Of a DNA stretch of 9,031 nt, positions 1 through 7,726 are shown piece by piece. The number at the start of each line of letters is the position of its first letter. The stretch's first letter is position 1. Below the pieces are notes generated by a model. That model had not been told where the DNA came from and did not search any database. It worked only from the letters and a program-made list of their open reading frames with translations. The stretch lies in NCBI GenBank assembly GCA_017860985.1, contig JAGFXG010000121.1, positions 1 to 9,031 on the forward strand, given 5' to 3'. A program made the position numbers and the translations under genes. The DNA comes from Deltaproteobacteria bacterium (lineage in GTDB: Bacteria; Desulfobacterota; Syntrophia; Syntrophales; Smithellaceae).

Positions 1-625
1 GGGATTCCGGGTGCCGGTGTATCCGAAAATATCCGCCACCAGTACGGCGATGGCCGTCCTCAACAATTTGACCAGAAATCCCTATGCCGCGGGTCTGGCT
101 ATCGACGGCGAAGACGGGGGCACAGGCGCGGCCTATAACGTATCGATGGATCATATGGGACACCCCATCGCCAGCAATCTGCGCGACGCGTATCTTACCC
201 TGGTTAAACTGGGCAAACAAAACGAGATCCCCCTTTTTGCGGGCGGCGGTATCGGCAAAAACGGCAACCTGGCCGCCAATGCCGCCGCCTTGATTATGCT
301 GGGCGCAAGCGGCGTCCAGACAGGGAAATATATCATGCAGGCGGCCGCCGGTTGTCTGGGATCTGAGTCCGACCGCTGCAATGTCTGCAATATCGGCGTG
401 TGCCCCAAGGGCATTACCTCGCAGGACCCCCGGCTGGACCGAAGGCTTGATCCCGAGAAAGTCGCACAAAGGGTGGTTGACCTTTATGTAAGTTTTGATA
501 CGGAATTGAAAAAAATCGTCGCTCCGCTGGGCCGTTCGACTTCGCTGCCAATTGGCATGTCGGATGCGCTCGGCATTAGTGACGCAGATGCAGCCGAGCG
601 TCTTAATATAAAATATGTTTTGTAA
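1..625 (+). CDS. Glutamate synthase FMN/Fe-S domain subunit, archaeal type (GltB2-like), 3' end only
   Basis: This is the C-terminal 207 residues of the synthase (FMN-binding TIM-barrel) part of glutamate synthase, the domain that reductively transfers ammonia to 2-oxoglutarate. The reading frame enters the window at base 2, and the true start is upstream. Visible hallmarks are DGGTGAA (about 113-133), a glycine-rich GGGIGKNG loop (about 241-264) and a cysteine cluster for the Fe-S centre. That cluster has Cys codons at 353, 377, 386 and 401, the last followed by PKGITSQDP. After it comes a helical tail typical of the split form, in which the amidotransferase, FMN and GXGXG domains are separate genes. 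The stop TAA at 623-625 is 21 nt before the next gene, which supplies the GXGXG domain and the electron-input module, so the two products should form one enzyme. The Cys spacing differs from classical GltB (see findings). The family call is secure; the exact subunit name is less so. Confidence 0.9.
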   Translation, partial: GFRVPVYPKISATSTAMAVLNNLTRNPYAAGLAIDGEDGGTGAAYNVSMDHMGHPIASNLRDAYLTLVKLGKQNEIPLFAGGGIGKNGNLAANAAALIMLGASGVQTGKYIMQAAAGCLGSESDRCNVCNIGVCPKGITSQDPRLDRRLDPEKVAQRVVDLYVSFDTELKKIVAPLGRSTSLPIGMSDALGISDADAAERLNIKYVL

Positions 626-646
626 TTGCAAAAGCGGGAAAGAATC

Positions 647-2983
647 ATGACGAAAAAAGATACAATAAAAATTGCCGGTTTGGAAAACAATATTCGCGTT
701 GAATCACGGATTCTGGAAGAACGTATTCAAAAAGCGGCGGTTGAAGGCTATCGGCAAATCGAAGTGACCGCTTACGGTCAGCATGGTATCGGCGGGCGGC
801 TTTGGCGTGCCGGGAATCAGCCGATCAAAGTGGACGTGTTGGGCACCTCGGGTCAGCGTTTAGGATCCATGGGCTTCGCCAATACCGTTATTGAAGCATT
901 CGGTCCAGCCTCTGACGATATTGGATGGCTCAATGCCGGCGCGAAAATCATTGTCCATGGCAACGCGACGAACGGTGTGGCCAATGCCATGGCACAGGGC
1001 AAAGTATATATTGATGGTAATATTGGCGCACGCGGCATGACCATGACCAAGCACAATCCCCGTTTCGAACCACCCGAGCTCTGGGTGTTTGGAAAGGTCG
1101 GAGATTCATTCGCTGAATTTATGGCGGGTGGTATAGCTGTTATATGCGGCGCAGGCGCTGAAGGGAATAAAAATGTGCTGGGCTATAGGCCCTGTGTCGG
1201 GATGGTGGGCGGTAAAATCTTTTTCCGTGGCAACCAGGAAAGCTATAGCAATGCCGACGCGAAATTGTTGACCGAACTTCCCGATGACGAATGGCAGTGG
1301 CTGCAAACGAATATGAAGCAATTTTTGCAGGCTGTCGGCAAACAGTATTTATTTGATCAACTGGCATCACGTCGCAAAGAGTGGCGGTTGTTGGTGGCAC
1401 GCAAACCTTCTGAAAAACTCGCACGTGCGGTCCGGCCGATGTCTCGTTTTCGCAATGAAATATGGGACGGAGAAGTGGGAAAAGGCGGTGTCATTGGCGA
1501 TTTATCCAGTCTGGATCGGTCACCCATCGGCCTTTTGCCGGCAGGCGATCTCAGGCGCTTTATTCCTGTTTGGGCCAATGAGAAGTATCTTCCACCGTGT
1601 CAGGCTGCATGCCCGACAGGAATTCCCGTGCAGAAAAGGTGGGAGCTGATCCGTCAGGGAAGGGTGGATGAAGCGGTTGATCTGGCGCTGCAATACACGC
1701 CTTTTCCGGCTACCGTATGCGGTTATCTCTGCCCGAACCTCTGTATGCAGAATTGCACACGGCGTCGGGTGAGCCTTCAAGCCATTGATATCAAGATTTT
1801 GGGAAAAGCTTCGCTTGCGGCGAAAACGCCGGCTCGCCTTCCGCAGACAGGCAAAAAGATTGCCGTGATCGGCGGCGGTGCTTCCGGACTTTCCGTAGCA
1901 TGGCAGTTATGGATGAAAGGCCATGAAGCCATGATCATTGAAGGTAGAAAAAAACTGGGCGGCAAGATTACAGACTCTATTCCGCACAGCCGCATTCCCG
2001 CCGACGTGGTTGAACACGAGATCAACCGGCTGGCTAAATGTATCCATAAAATGCAATTGGGCAAACCTTTAACAAAGGAACGGTTTTTAAAACTGAAGCA
2101 GGAAAACGACTATGTGGTCATCGCAGCGGGAGCAGTGAAACCCCGCAAATTGAATGTTCCCGGCATGGAAAAAACTCTGACCGCTTTGGAGTTTCTTCAG
2201 CAAAGCAAACTGGATTGCGCCAAAGTAGGGAAAAGGGTGGTAGTTATCGGTGCGGGCAATGTCGGTTGCGATGCGGCAACAGAGGCTTTCCGTCTGGGCG
2301 CGCAAAGCGTAACACTGATTGACATACAGCCACCCGCATCATTTGGGACAGAAAGAGAACATGCCGAAGCGGCAGGGGCGAAATTTTTATGGCCGCGTTT
2401 TACAAAAGAAATCACCGCTAAAGGCGTTGAGTTGACCGATGGAGAACTGCTGCCTGCGGAAACTGTCATTGTTGCTGTGGGCGACATGCCGGATTTGTCC
2501 TTTCTGCCGGAGGGAATCCATACGGAAAGAGGTTTTGTCGCGGTGGATGAAACATACGCAACGAGTGATCCTCAAGTTTATGCGATTGGTGACGTGGTCC
2601 GCCCCGGTTTGCTGACTGACGCCATCGGCGCTGGACGCATTGCCGCCCGGACTATTGATGGGTTGTTGAGAGGAGCATCGGAAACCTATGACAAGCTGCC
2701 GGCCATTCATTATGAACGGGTCAAACTTCAGTATTTCGATCCCCGAATGGGAGAATTTACCGACACGTCAGCCTGTGCAAACAGTTGCGCATCGTGTGGC
2801 GCCTGCCGGGATTGCGGCCTGTGTGAAGAAATTTGTCCGCAAAAGGCCATTACCCGAAAACAGACGGCCAGTGGCGGTTATGAATATGTCGTCGATGATG
2901 AAAAATGCATCGGCTGCGGTTTCTGTGTCGGGGCCTGCCCCACAGGTGTCTGGGAACTCGCGGAGAATGCACCTATTGAATAA
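647..2983 (+). CDS. Glutamate synthase GXGXG domain fused to GltD-like FAD/NAD(P)H oxidoreductase and 2x[4Fe-4S] ferredoxin
   Basis: This 778-residue fusion appears to deliver electrons from NAD(P)H, via FAD and Fe-S clusters, to the FMN subunit encoded just upstream. Residues about 1-250 form a GltB C-terminal GXGXG beta-helix (for example SMGFANTVIEAFG and GNIGARGMTM). Residues about 315-375 form a GltD/DPYD-type Fe-S helical domain with CQAACP (Cys318, Cys322) and CGYLCPNLCMQNC (Cys358, 362, 366, 370). An FAD Rossmann motif GGGASG starts at 409, an NAD(P) motif GAGNVG starts at 535, and the FAD-closing VYAIGDVV lies near 645-652. The C-terminal ferredoxin has CRDCGLCEEICP (Cys720-730 region) and CIGCGFCVGACP (Cys754, 757, 760, 764), preceded by extra cysteines at 710, 714 and 717. 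ATG647 is preferred over TTG626, which abuts the previous stop: a purine-rich GGGAAAG precedes ATG647, and TTG626 has no ribosome site. Domain assignments are strong. Being the electron-input subunit of this particular enzyme is inferred from fusion and position. Confidence 0.9.
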   Translation: MTKKDTIKIAGLENNIRVESRILEERIQKAAVEGYRQIEVTAYGQHGIGGRLWRAGNQPIKVDVLGTSGQRLGSMGFANTVIEAFGPASDDIGWLNAGAKIIVHGNATNGVANAMAQGKVYIDGNIGARGMTMTKHNPRFEPPELWVFGKVGDSFAEFMAGGIAVICGAGAEGNKNVLGYRPCVGMVGGKIFFRGNQESYSNADAKLLTELPDDEWQWLQTNMKQFLQAVGKQYLFDQLASRRKEWRLLVARKPSEKLARAVRPMSRFRNEIWDGEVGKGGVIGDLSSLDRSPIGLLPAGDLRRFIPVWANEKYLPPCQAACPTGIPVQKRWELIRQGRVDEAVDLALQYTPFPATVCGYLCPNLCMQNCTRRRVSLQAIDIKILGKASLAAKTPARLPQTGKKIAVIGGGASGLSVAWQLWMKGHEAMIIEGRKKLGGKITDSIPHSRIPADVVEHEINRLAKCIHKMQLGKPLTKERFLKLKQENDYVVIAAGAVKPRKLNVPGMEKTLTALEFLQQSKLDCAKVGKRVVVIGAGNVGCDAATEAFRLGAQSVTLIDIQPPASFGTEREHAEAAGAKFLWPRFTKEITAKGVELTDGELLPAETVIVAVGDMPDLSFLPEGIHTERGFVAVDETYATSDPQVYAIGDVVRPGLLTDAIGAGRIAARTIDGLLRGASETYDKLPAIHYERVKLQYFDPRMGEFTDTSACANSCASCGACRDCGLCEEICPQKAITRKQTASGGYEYVVDDEKCIGCGFCVGACPTGVWELAENAPIE

Positions 2984-3003
2984 AGCATTAATTAAATACA
3001 TTG

Positions 3004-3016
3004 AAAGGATGGAGAG
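3004..3016 (+). promoter_or_regulatory. Ribosome binding site of glnN-like gene
   Basis: AAAGGAT followed by GGAGAG lies in the 36-nt AT-rich gap between the oxidoreductase stop and ATG3020. It gives a strong purine-rich Shine-Dalgarno stretch and fixes the glutamine synthetase start. This is the largest gap in the window; I see no hairpin terminator or clear promoter in it. Confidence 0.6.
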
Positions 3017-3019
3017 ATT

Positions 3020-4126
3020 ATGAAAAAAACAACACCAACGCTTGCGGCTGAAAGACAATACGTTATCGAAAAAGAGAAGTTTGTTCCCGTATCACAGTAT
3101 TTTGGAGAGGATACCTTCAACAATAAGGTAATGAAGGAGAAACTTCCCAAAGACACCTTTAAAAAATTGATGGATGCGATCAACGAAGATAAGACCCTTG
3201 ATCATGAAACAGCAGGCATTGTTGCTCATGCCATGAAGGAGTGGGCCCTCGACAAAGGTGCAACGCATTTTGCGCACTGGTTTCAGCCGATGACAGGCAT
3301 CACTGCTGAAAAACATGACGCGTTTGCCGATCCCTGCGGTCCCGGCGCCGTGATCGAAAGGTTTTCCGGAAAGCAGCTGGTGCAGGGCGAACCGGATGCA
3401 TCGAGTTTCCCCTCCGGCGGCATCAGGGCTACTTTTGAAGCGCGCGGATATACCGCCTGGGATATGTCCTCACCCGCATTTATCAAGCGAAACGGTATTT
3501 CCACGACGCTGTGCATCCCAACGGCCTTTATCTCCTATACCGGACAGGCGCTGGATAAGAAAACGCCGCTGTTGCGCTCTATCCGTGCGCTCAACAACAG
3601 CGCCGTCAATATGCTCAAACTGCTGGGCGCTAAAAACGTGAAAAAGGTCCATTCCAATCTGGGGCCCGAGCAGGAGTATTTTCTGATTGACATGGATTAT
3701 TATTATAAACGCCAGGATCTGGTGCTGGGTGGCAGAACGGTTGTCGGCGCGCCTCCGGCCAAAGGCCAGGAACTGGAAGATCAGTATTTCGGCAGTATCA
3801 AGGAAAGAATATCTTCTTACATGCATGATGTAGAGGAAGAACTCTTCAAACTCGGTGTACCGGCGAAGACGCGTCACAACGAAGTCGCACCCAGCCAATA
3901 CGAAATTGCCCCTGTCTATGAGGAAGCCAATCTGGCCGTGGACCATAACCAGCTGGTCATGGACACACTCAAATATGTCGCCAAGAAACATCGTCTGGCC
4001 GCGCTGTTGCATGAAAAACCTTTTGCAAAAATCAACGGTTCGGGCAAGCACGTCAACTGGTCGCTGTCCGAGGCGCCAATGAAGCACCCCCGGCCATCAT
4101 TTCAGTATTTCTGGGTGAACAGCTGA
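3020..4126 (+). CDS. glnN: Glutamine synthetase III, N-terminal fragment (368 codons, last 18 out of frame)
   Basis: This is the upstream open piece of the broken GSIII gene. It shows the GSIII signature [16 protein letters not shown] starting at residue 133, the [13 protein letters not shown] metal/glutamate strand, [20 protein letters not shown], and [12 protein letters not shown] (Asn339 to Ser350), equivalent to the NGSG-H loop of the GS active site. After Ser350/Glu351 the reading loses all resemblance to the family and stops at TGA 4124-4126. The other frame over the same bases resumes with [11 protein letters not shown]. If translated, the product would lack the C-terminal catalytic half and should be inactive. 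The start ATG3020 is supported by GGAGAG just upstream. Confidence 0.8.
   Translation: MKKTTPTLAAERQYVIEKEKFVPVSQYFGEDTFNNKVMKEKLPKDTFKKLMDAINEDKTLDHETAGIVAHAMKEWALDKGATHFAHWFQPMTGITAEKHDAFADPCGPGAVIERFSGKQLVQGEPDASSFPSGGIRATFEARGYTAWDMSSPAFIKRNGISTTLCIPTAFISYTGQALDKKTPLLRSIRALNNSAVNMLKLLGAKNVKKVHSNLGPEQEYFLIDMDYYYKRQDLVLGGRTVVGAPPAKGQELEDQYFGSIKERISSYMHDVEEELFKLGVPAKTRHNEVAPSQYEIAPVYEEANLAVDHNQLVMDTLKYVAKKHRLAALLHEKPFAKINGSGKHVNWSLSEAPMKHPRPSFQYFWVNS
4067..4080 (+). other. Deletion junction in glnN
   Basis: TCC GAG at 4067-4072 ends the N-terminal GSIII frame (NWSLSE). GGC GCC AAT at 4072-4080 begins the C-terminal frame (GAN, then EAPPA). The two frames change without any stop or repeat array between them. 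The bases GGCG (4072-4075) could belong to either side, which fits a deletion, or an assembly collapse, at a short shared sequence. The family segment between these motifs is absent. Confidence 0.7.
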
Positions 4127-5040
4127 CGAATATTTTGTCCAATATCGAAAAAGGTACAGTGACTAAGGCGACCAAAGAGGAAATTATCGATCTGGGTATT
4201 GCGTCATTGCCACAGGTCAGCAAAGACAATACCGACCGCAACCGGACATCTCCCTTTGCCTTTACCGGCAACAAATTTGAGTTCCGGGCGGTTGGTTCGT
4301 CTCAAAATATTGCTTCGCCGGCCTTGGCGATCAATACGATGGTAGCCGAAAGCCTTGACGAACTGGCCCAGAAAATTTCAGCCAGGGGGACAAAAAACAT
4401 TAATCAAGCGGTCTTTGACGTTTTAAGAAGCGAGATCAAGTCTATCAAGCCGATTCTCTTCAATGGCGACAACTATACCAGGGAATGGGAAGTTGAAGCA
4501 AAAAAAAGAGGACTGCCCAATGAAAAAACAACACCCAGCGCATTAAAAGCGTTGATTACCGACAAGGCACTGAAGCTTTTTGAAAAATATGAAGTGCTTT
4601 CCAACGTGGAGCTTAAATCGAGATACCTGATCCATGTCGAACGCTACATTAAGGATCTGGAAATCGAGGTCAACTGCCTCAACAACATTTGTATGACTCA
4701 GGTCATACCGGCCTCCGTGGCTTATCAAAAGAAACTGGCGAAGGCGATTATTGATACTAAAGAGGTTCTGGGTTCCTCTGCAATTGTATCGTCACAAAAG
4801 GACCATTTAAAGAAAATTCTTGAGCTGATCAATAATATCTATGCGACCAATAAGGATATCCAAAAAAAGGTGGAAGATGCTTCCGCCATACATGATGAGC
4901 CCAAGAAAGCGGAATTTCTCGGCAGTAAAGTCAAACCGAAGATGGATGAGCTTCGAGAATATGTCGATGCCCTGGAAAATATCGTAGACGACGAAACATG
5001 GCCTTTACCCAAGTTCTGGGAGATGCTGTTTATCAGCTGA
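4072..5040 (+). CDS. glnN: Glutamine synthetase III, C-terminal fragment lacking its own start
   Basis: This is the downstream piece of the broken GSIII gene. It is recognisable from GGC4072 ([11 protein letters not shown], then [10 protein letters not shown]) and carries [18 protein letters not shown] (about 4252-4305), the conserved C-terminal active-site strand. A long charged helical region about 4590-4980 is typical of the GSIII C-terminal extension. The ending [11 protein letters not shown] is the family's normal C-terminus. There is no ATG with a ribosome site; the nearest candidate is TTG4135 with no visible Shine-Dalgarno, so independent translation is doubtful. The stop TGA 5038-5040 overlaps the A of the carA start codon. 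Confidence 0.75.
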   Translation, partial: GANEAPPAIISVFLGEQLTNILSNIEKGTVTKATKEEIIDLGIASLPQVSKDNTDRNRTSPFAFTGNKFEFRAVGSSQNIASPALAINTMVAESLDELAQKISARGTKNINQAVFDVLRSEIKSIKPILFNGDNYTREWEVEAKKRGLPNEKTTPSALKALITDKALKLFEKYEVLSNVELKSRYLIHVERYIKDLEIEVNCLNNICMTQVIPASVAYQKKLAKAIIDTKEVLGSSAIVSSQKDHLKKILELINNIYATNKDIQKKVEDASAIHDEPKKAEFLGSKVKPKMDELREYVDALENIVDDETWPLPKFWEMLFIS

Positions 5041-6191
5041 TGATCAATATGCCCCTGAGTCGAAAAGATCGTAAAGCCCTGCTTGTTTTGGAAGATGGAA
5101 GTGTCTTTGAGGGTTTCGCCTTTGCGGGTAAAGGCGAAACCCTTGGAGAAGTTGTCTTTAACACAGGCATGACCGGCTATCAGGAAGTGATTACCGATCC
5201 TTCCTATAAAGGCCAGATTGTCACCATGACCTATCCGCTGGTCGGCAACTACGGTATCAATGACGAAGACATGGAATCGGCGGGCATTCATCTGGAAGGC
5301 TTTGTCGTTAAAGAATATCAAGCCAACCCCAGCAACTGGCGGATGAAGAAAAGTTTGAAAGCATTTCTGGAAGAGAAAGGCAAAATCGGGCTCGAAGGCA
5401 TCGACACGCGAGCGCTTACGCGCCGTTTGCGCCTGTCCGGCTCGATGAAGGGTATTATTTCCACGGAATCAAAAAATATTAATGAACTGCTGGAGAAGGT
5501 GCGGGCTTATCCGGGGCTTGTCGGACGCGATCTCGTCCGCGAAGTTTCCTGTCAAAAAGCCTACCTGTGGGAAAATGGCGCACCTTCCCCGGAAAAAATA
5601 CCGGGCAAAATACAGGCCCAAAAACTGCGCGTTGTTGTCATGGACTGCGGCGTTAAATACAATATTTTAAGACTGCTGGAAAACCATGGCTGCCAGGTTG
5701 TTGTTGTGCCGGCATTTGCCACCGGCGACGAGATTCTTTCGTATCAACCTGACGGTGTGTTGCTCTCCAACGGGCCCGGTGATCCGGCTGCTCTTCCCTA
5801 CATAGTGGATGCGGCGCGAACGGTTATTGGCCGGTTGCCGGTCTTTGGCATTTGCCTGGGGCATCAGATTATCGGCCAGGCCATCGGCGGTAAAACGGAA
5901 AAACTGAAATTTGGCCATCATGGTATTAATCAGCCCGTTAAGAATCTGGAAACGGGAAGGGTGGAGATCACTTCTCAGAATCACGGCTTTGTAGTTGTGC
6001 CGGAATCGGTTGCAAAAAAGGCTGATACATCCTATACAAACCTAAATGATTCGACGTCAGAAGGCATGAAGTATTCCGGGGCCATGAGCGTACAGTACCA
6101 TCCCGAAGCAGCACCGGGGCCGCATGACACGGAATATTTATTTTCTCAGTTTGTTGAATTCATGAAAAAGGAAAAGGTTAAAGCCCAATGA
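5040..6191 (+). CDS. carA: Carbamoyl-phosphate synthase small subunit (glutamine amidotransferase)
   Basis: CarA hydrolyses glutamine and channels ammonia to CarB for carbamoyl phosphate, the precursor of pyrimidines and arginine. The protein is 383 residues, against 382 in E. coli. The N-terminal CPSase domain reads [35 protein letters not shown] and [12 protein letters not shown]. The C-terminal class I GATase has [10 protein letters not shown], nucleophile Cys272 in FGICLGHQ, and His354/Glu356 in VQYHPEA, a complete triad. The frame is open back to 4998, but ATG5040 overlaps the glnN stop (TGATG), gives the family's length and suggests translational coupling. ATG5049 is a possible alternative. 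There is no leader between glnN and carA, so carA must be transcribed from upstream or from inside glnN. A strong hairpin sits in codons 24-35 (separate entry). The gene is intact. Confidence 0.96.
   Translation: MINMPLSRKDRKALLVLEDGSVFEGFAFAGKGETLGEVVFNTGMTGYQEVITDPSYKGQIVTMTYPLVGNYGINDEDMESAGIHLEGFVVKEYQANPSNWRMKKSLKAFLEEKGKIGLEGIDTRALTRRLRLSGSMKGIISTESKNINELLEKVRAYPGLVGRDLVREVSCQKAYLWENGAPSPEKIPGKIQAQKLRVVVMDCGVKYNILRLLENHGCQVVVVPAFATGDEILSYQPDGVLLSNGPGDPAALPYIVDAARTVIGRLPVFGICLGHQIIGQAIGGKTEKLKFGHHGINQPVKNLETGRVEITSQNHGFVVVPESVAKKADTSYTNLNDSTSEGMKYSGAMSVQYHPEAAPGPHDTEYLFSQFVEFMKKEKVKAQ
5110..5143 (+). repeat. Perfect 14-bp inverted repeat (hairpin) inside carA
   Basis: The left arm AGGGTTTCGCCTTT (5110-5123) is exactly complementary to the right arm AAAGGCGAAACCCT (5130-5143), around a 6-nt loop GCGGGT. 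Three further G-T wobble pairs can extend the base of the stem. It lies about 70 nt into carA and encodes part of [13 protein letters not shown]. No T-run follows, so it does not look like an intrinsic terminator. The structure is directly visible; any function is unknown. Confidence 0.8.
6168..6177 (+). promoter_or_regulatory. Ribosome binding site of guaA, inside the carA 3' end
   Basis: AAGGAAAAGG lies 10 nt before ATG6188, within the last codons of carA. It supports the ATG6188 start, which overlaps the carA stop as ATGA, and suggests guaA is translated in step with carA. Confidence 0.5.
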
Positions 6192-7717
6192 TTTTAATCA
6201 TTGATTTCGGATCTCAATACAACCAGCTCATTGCCCGGCGGATACGCGAGCAACATGTTTACTGCCAGATTGAACCGCCTGGTATTTCCCTGGAAGCGAT
6301 CAAAGCGCTTGCGCCGGAGGGCATTGTCTTGTCCGGCGGCCCGGCGAGCATCTACTCCAAGGGTGCCCCGCGCGTGGACAAGGGCATTTTTAAGCTCGGC
6401 ATTCCGATACTGGGTATCTGCTACGGCCTCCAATACATGATTGATTCCCTGGGCGGCAAAGTCATCAGTTCGACCAAACGTGAATACGGATTTGCTGAAC
6501 TCAACATTAACAAACAAAAAGGCATTTTCTCCGGCGTGGATAAAAAGACCCGGTGCTGGATGAGCCACGGTGATTCCATCGGCACATTGCCCGATGGTTT
6601 TACCATTACCGCTTCCACAGCGAATACACCGGTTGCGGCGGCTGAAGATATCAAACGTCATTTTTACGGTCTGCAATTTCATCCGGAAGTTGTCCATACT
6701 CAGGCCGGCAAAAAAATACTGGCCAATTTCTTGTTTGCTGTTTGCCGCTCTAAAAAATCCTGGACCATGAAATCTTTTATCAACCGTACCGTAGAAGAAA
6801 TCCGTCAGCAGGTGGGATCGGACAAAGTCATCCTGGGACTTTCCGGCGGCGTGGATTCCTCAGTAGCGGCGGTTCTTCTGCACAAGGCAATAGGCCGTCA
6901 GCTCACCTGTGTTTTTGTGGATAACGGTGTACTCAGAGCAGGCGAGGCAGAACGTGTCATAGAGATGTTTAAAAAGCATTTGCATATCAATTTACGGTTT
7001 TCCCGTTCCGGCAAGCTGTTTCTGAAAGAATTGAAAGGGGTGACCGATCCGGAAAGGAAACGCAAAATCATCGGTCGCACGTTTATCGAAGTGTTTGATC
7101 AGGAAGCGCACAAAGTCAAAAATGTTAAATTTCTGGCCCAGGGGACGCTTTACCCCGATCTGATAGAATCCCGATCAGCCTTTGGCGGACCCAGCGCGGT
7201 GATTAAATCGCATCACAATGTCGGCGGCTTGCCCAAGACCATGAAATTGAAGCTGATTGAACCTCTCAAGCACCTGTTTAAAGATGAAGTACGGCTTTTG
7301 GGAAAAGAACTGGGTCTGGCGGATGACGTTGTCTGGCGACAGCCTTTTCCCGGCCCCGGACTTGCCGTTCGCATCATCGGAGACGTAACCAGCCATAGGC
7401 TGGCCGTCCTGCGTAAAGCGGATACGATCCTGATCGAAGAAATCCGTGCAGCCAATCTCTATTACAAGTTGTGGCAGTCATTCACGGTCCTGCTGCCGCT
7501 GAAAAGTGTTGGAATCATGGGCGATCAGCGAACCTATGAAAATATCGTGGCGATCCGTGCCGTGACCAGTGAAGATGCCATGACTGCCGATTGGGCGAGA
7601 CTGCCCCAGGATCTGCTGGCACGTATTTCCACGCGCATCATTAACGAAGTGCGAGGGATCAACCGGGTCGTCTATGACATCAGCTCCAAACCGCCCAGTA
7701 CGATTGAGTGGGAATGA
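6188..7717 (+). CDS. guaA: GMP synthase (glutamine-hydrolysing)
   Basis: GuaA converts XMP to GMP using ATP and the amide of glutamine, the last step of guanine nucleotide synthesis, in the cytoplasm. The protein is 509 residues, within the usual 500-525. The N-terminal class I GATase begins [17 protein letters not shown], with nucleophile Cys78 in GICYGLQ and His165/Glu167 in LQFHPEV. The central ATP-pyrophosphatase domain has the PP-loop SGGVDSS starting at residue 219, followed by LTCVFVDNG. The C-terminal dimerisation/XMP-binding domain has [21 protein letters not shown] and the conserved end PPSTIEWE. Every motif I can check is present, so the gene looks functional. Its ATG overlaps the carA stop by 4 nt, and carB begins 9 nt after its TGA. 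Its place between carA and carB is unusual, but it shares with both the use of glutamine amide nitrogen. Confidence 0.97.
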   Translation: MILIIDFGSQYNQLIARRIREQHVYCQIEPPGISLEAIKALAPEGIVLSGGPASIYSKGAPRVDKGIFKLGIPILGICYGLQYMIDSLGGKVISSTKREYGFAELNINKQKGIFSGVDKKTRCWMSHGDSIGTLPDGFTITASTANTPVAAAEDIKRHFYGLQFHPEVVHTQAGKKILANFLFAVCRSKKSWTMKSFINRTVEEIRQQVGSDKVILGLSGGVDSSVAAVLLHKAIGRQLTCVFVDNGVLRAGEAERVIEMFKKHLHINLRFSRSGKLFLKELKGVTDPERKRKIIGRTFIEVFDQEAHKVKNVKFLAQGTLYPDLIESRSAFGGPSAVIKSHHNVGGLPKTMKLKLIEPLKHLFKDEVRLLGKELGLADDVVWRQPFPGPGLAVRIIGDVTSHRLAVLRKADTILIEEIRAANLYYKLWQSFTVLLPLKSVGIMGDQRTYENIVAIRAVTSEDAMTADWARLPQDLLARISTRIINEVRGINRVVYDISSKPPSTIEWE

Positions 7718-7721
7718 GTGG
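7716..7721 (+). promoter_or_regulatory. Ribosome binding site deciding the GTG start of carB
   Basis: GAGTGG overlaps the guaA stop codon and sits 5 nt before GTG7727. An in-frame TAA (7724-7726) immediately precedes that GTG, so no earlier start is possible, and the next in-frame ATG is about 50 codons inside the conserved domain. Confidence 0.55.
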
Positions 7722-7726
7722 ATTAA

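Larger units (their letters stand above)
3020..5040 (+). pseudogene. glnN: Type III glutamine synthetase, disrupted by an internal frameshifting deletion
   Basis: Glutamine synthetase makes glutamine from glutamate, ammonia and ATP; the type III form (GSIII/GlnN) is a large protein of roughly 700-730 residues. Here the N-terminal 350 residues read in one frame and the C-terminal 322 in another. They meet at about 4070-4075, where the conserved stretch between NWSLS and GANEAPPA is missing. By my recollection of the family this gap is about 50-60 residues, giving 672 sense residues in total. The missing part normally carries the AGNDHRLG segment, which is part of the active site. The outer ends look intact, from a good ribosome site at 3004-3016 to the usual [11 protein letters not shown] ending. 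As written the gene cannot encode an active enzyme. The alternative is a misassembly at a short repeat. The gene sits between glutamate synthase and carA, fitting a glutamine-centred operon. Confidence 0.85.

Noticed and set aside
626..646. TTG626 as the start of the glutamate synthase fusion protein
   Set aside because: It abuts the previous stop with no ribosome site. ATG647 has a purine-rich stretch upstream and is followed by a normal N-terminus.
2984..3019. Promoter or terminator in the largest intergenic gap
   Set aside because: The gap is only 36 nt and AT-rich. It has a clear ribosome site but no stem-loop and no convincing -35/-10 pair.
3470..4087. 205-codon open frame on the minus strand
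   Set aside because: It is the shadow of the conserved GSIII N-terminal half and shows no family features.
4998..5039. ATG4998 as the carA start
   Set aside because: It would add 14 residues overlapping the conserved GSIII C-terminus. ATG5040 gives the normal CarA length and a TGATG junction.
4072..5040. Split glutamine synthetase working as two subunits, or programmed frameshifting
   Set aside because: Conserved active-site sequence is missing rather than merely shifted, and the second piece has no good start or slippery site.
5110..5143. Intrinsic terminator
   Set aside because: The stem is strong, but no T-run follows, and it lies inside an intact conserved gene.
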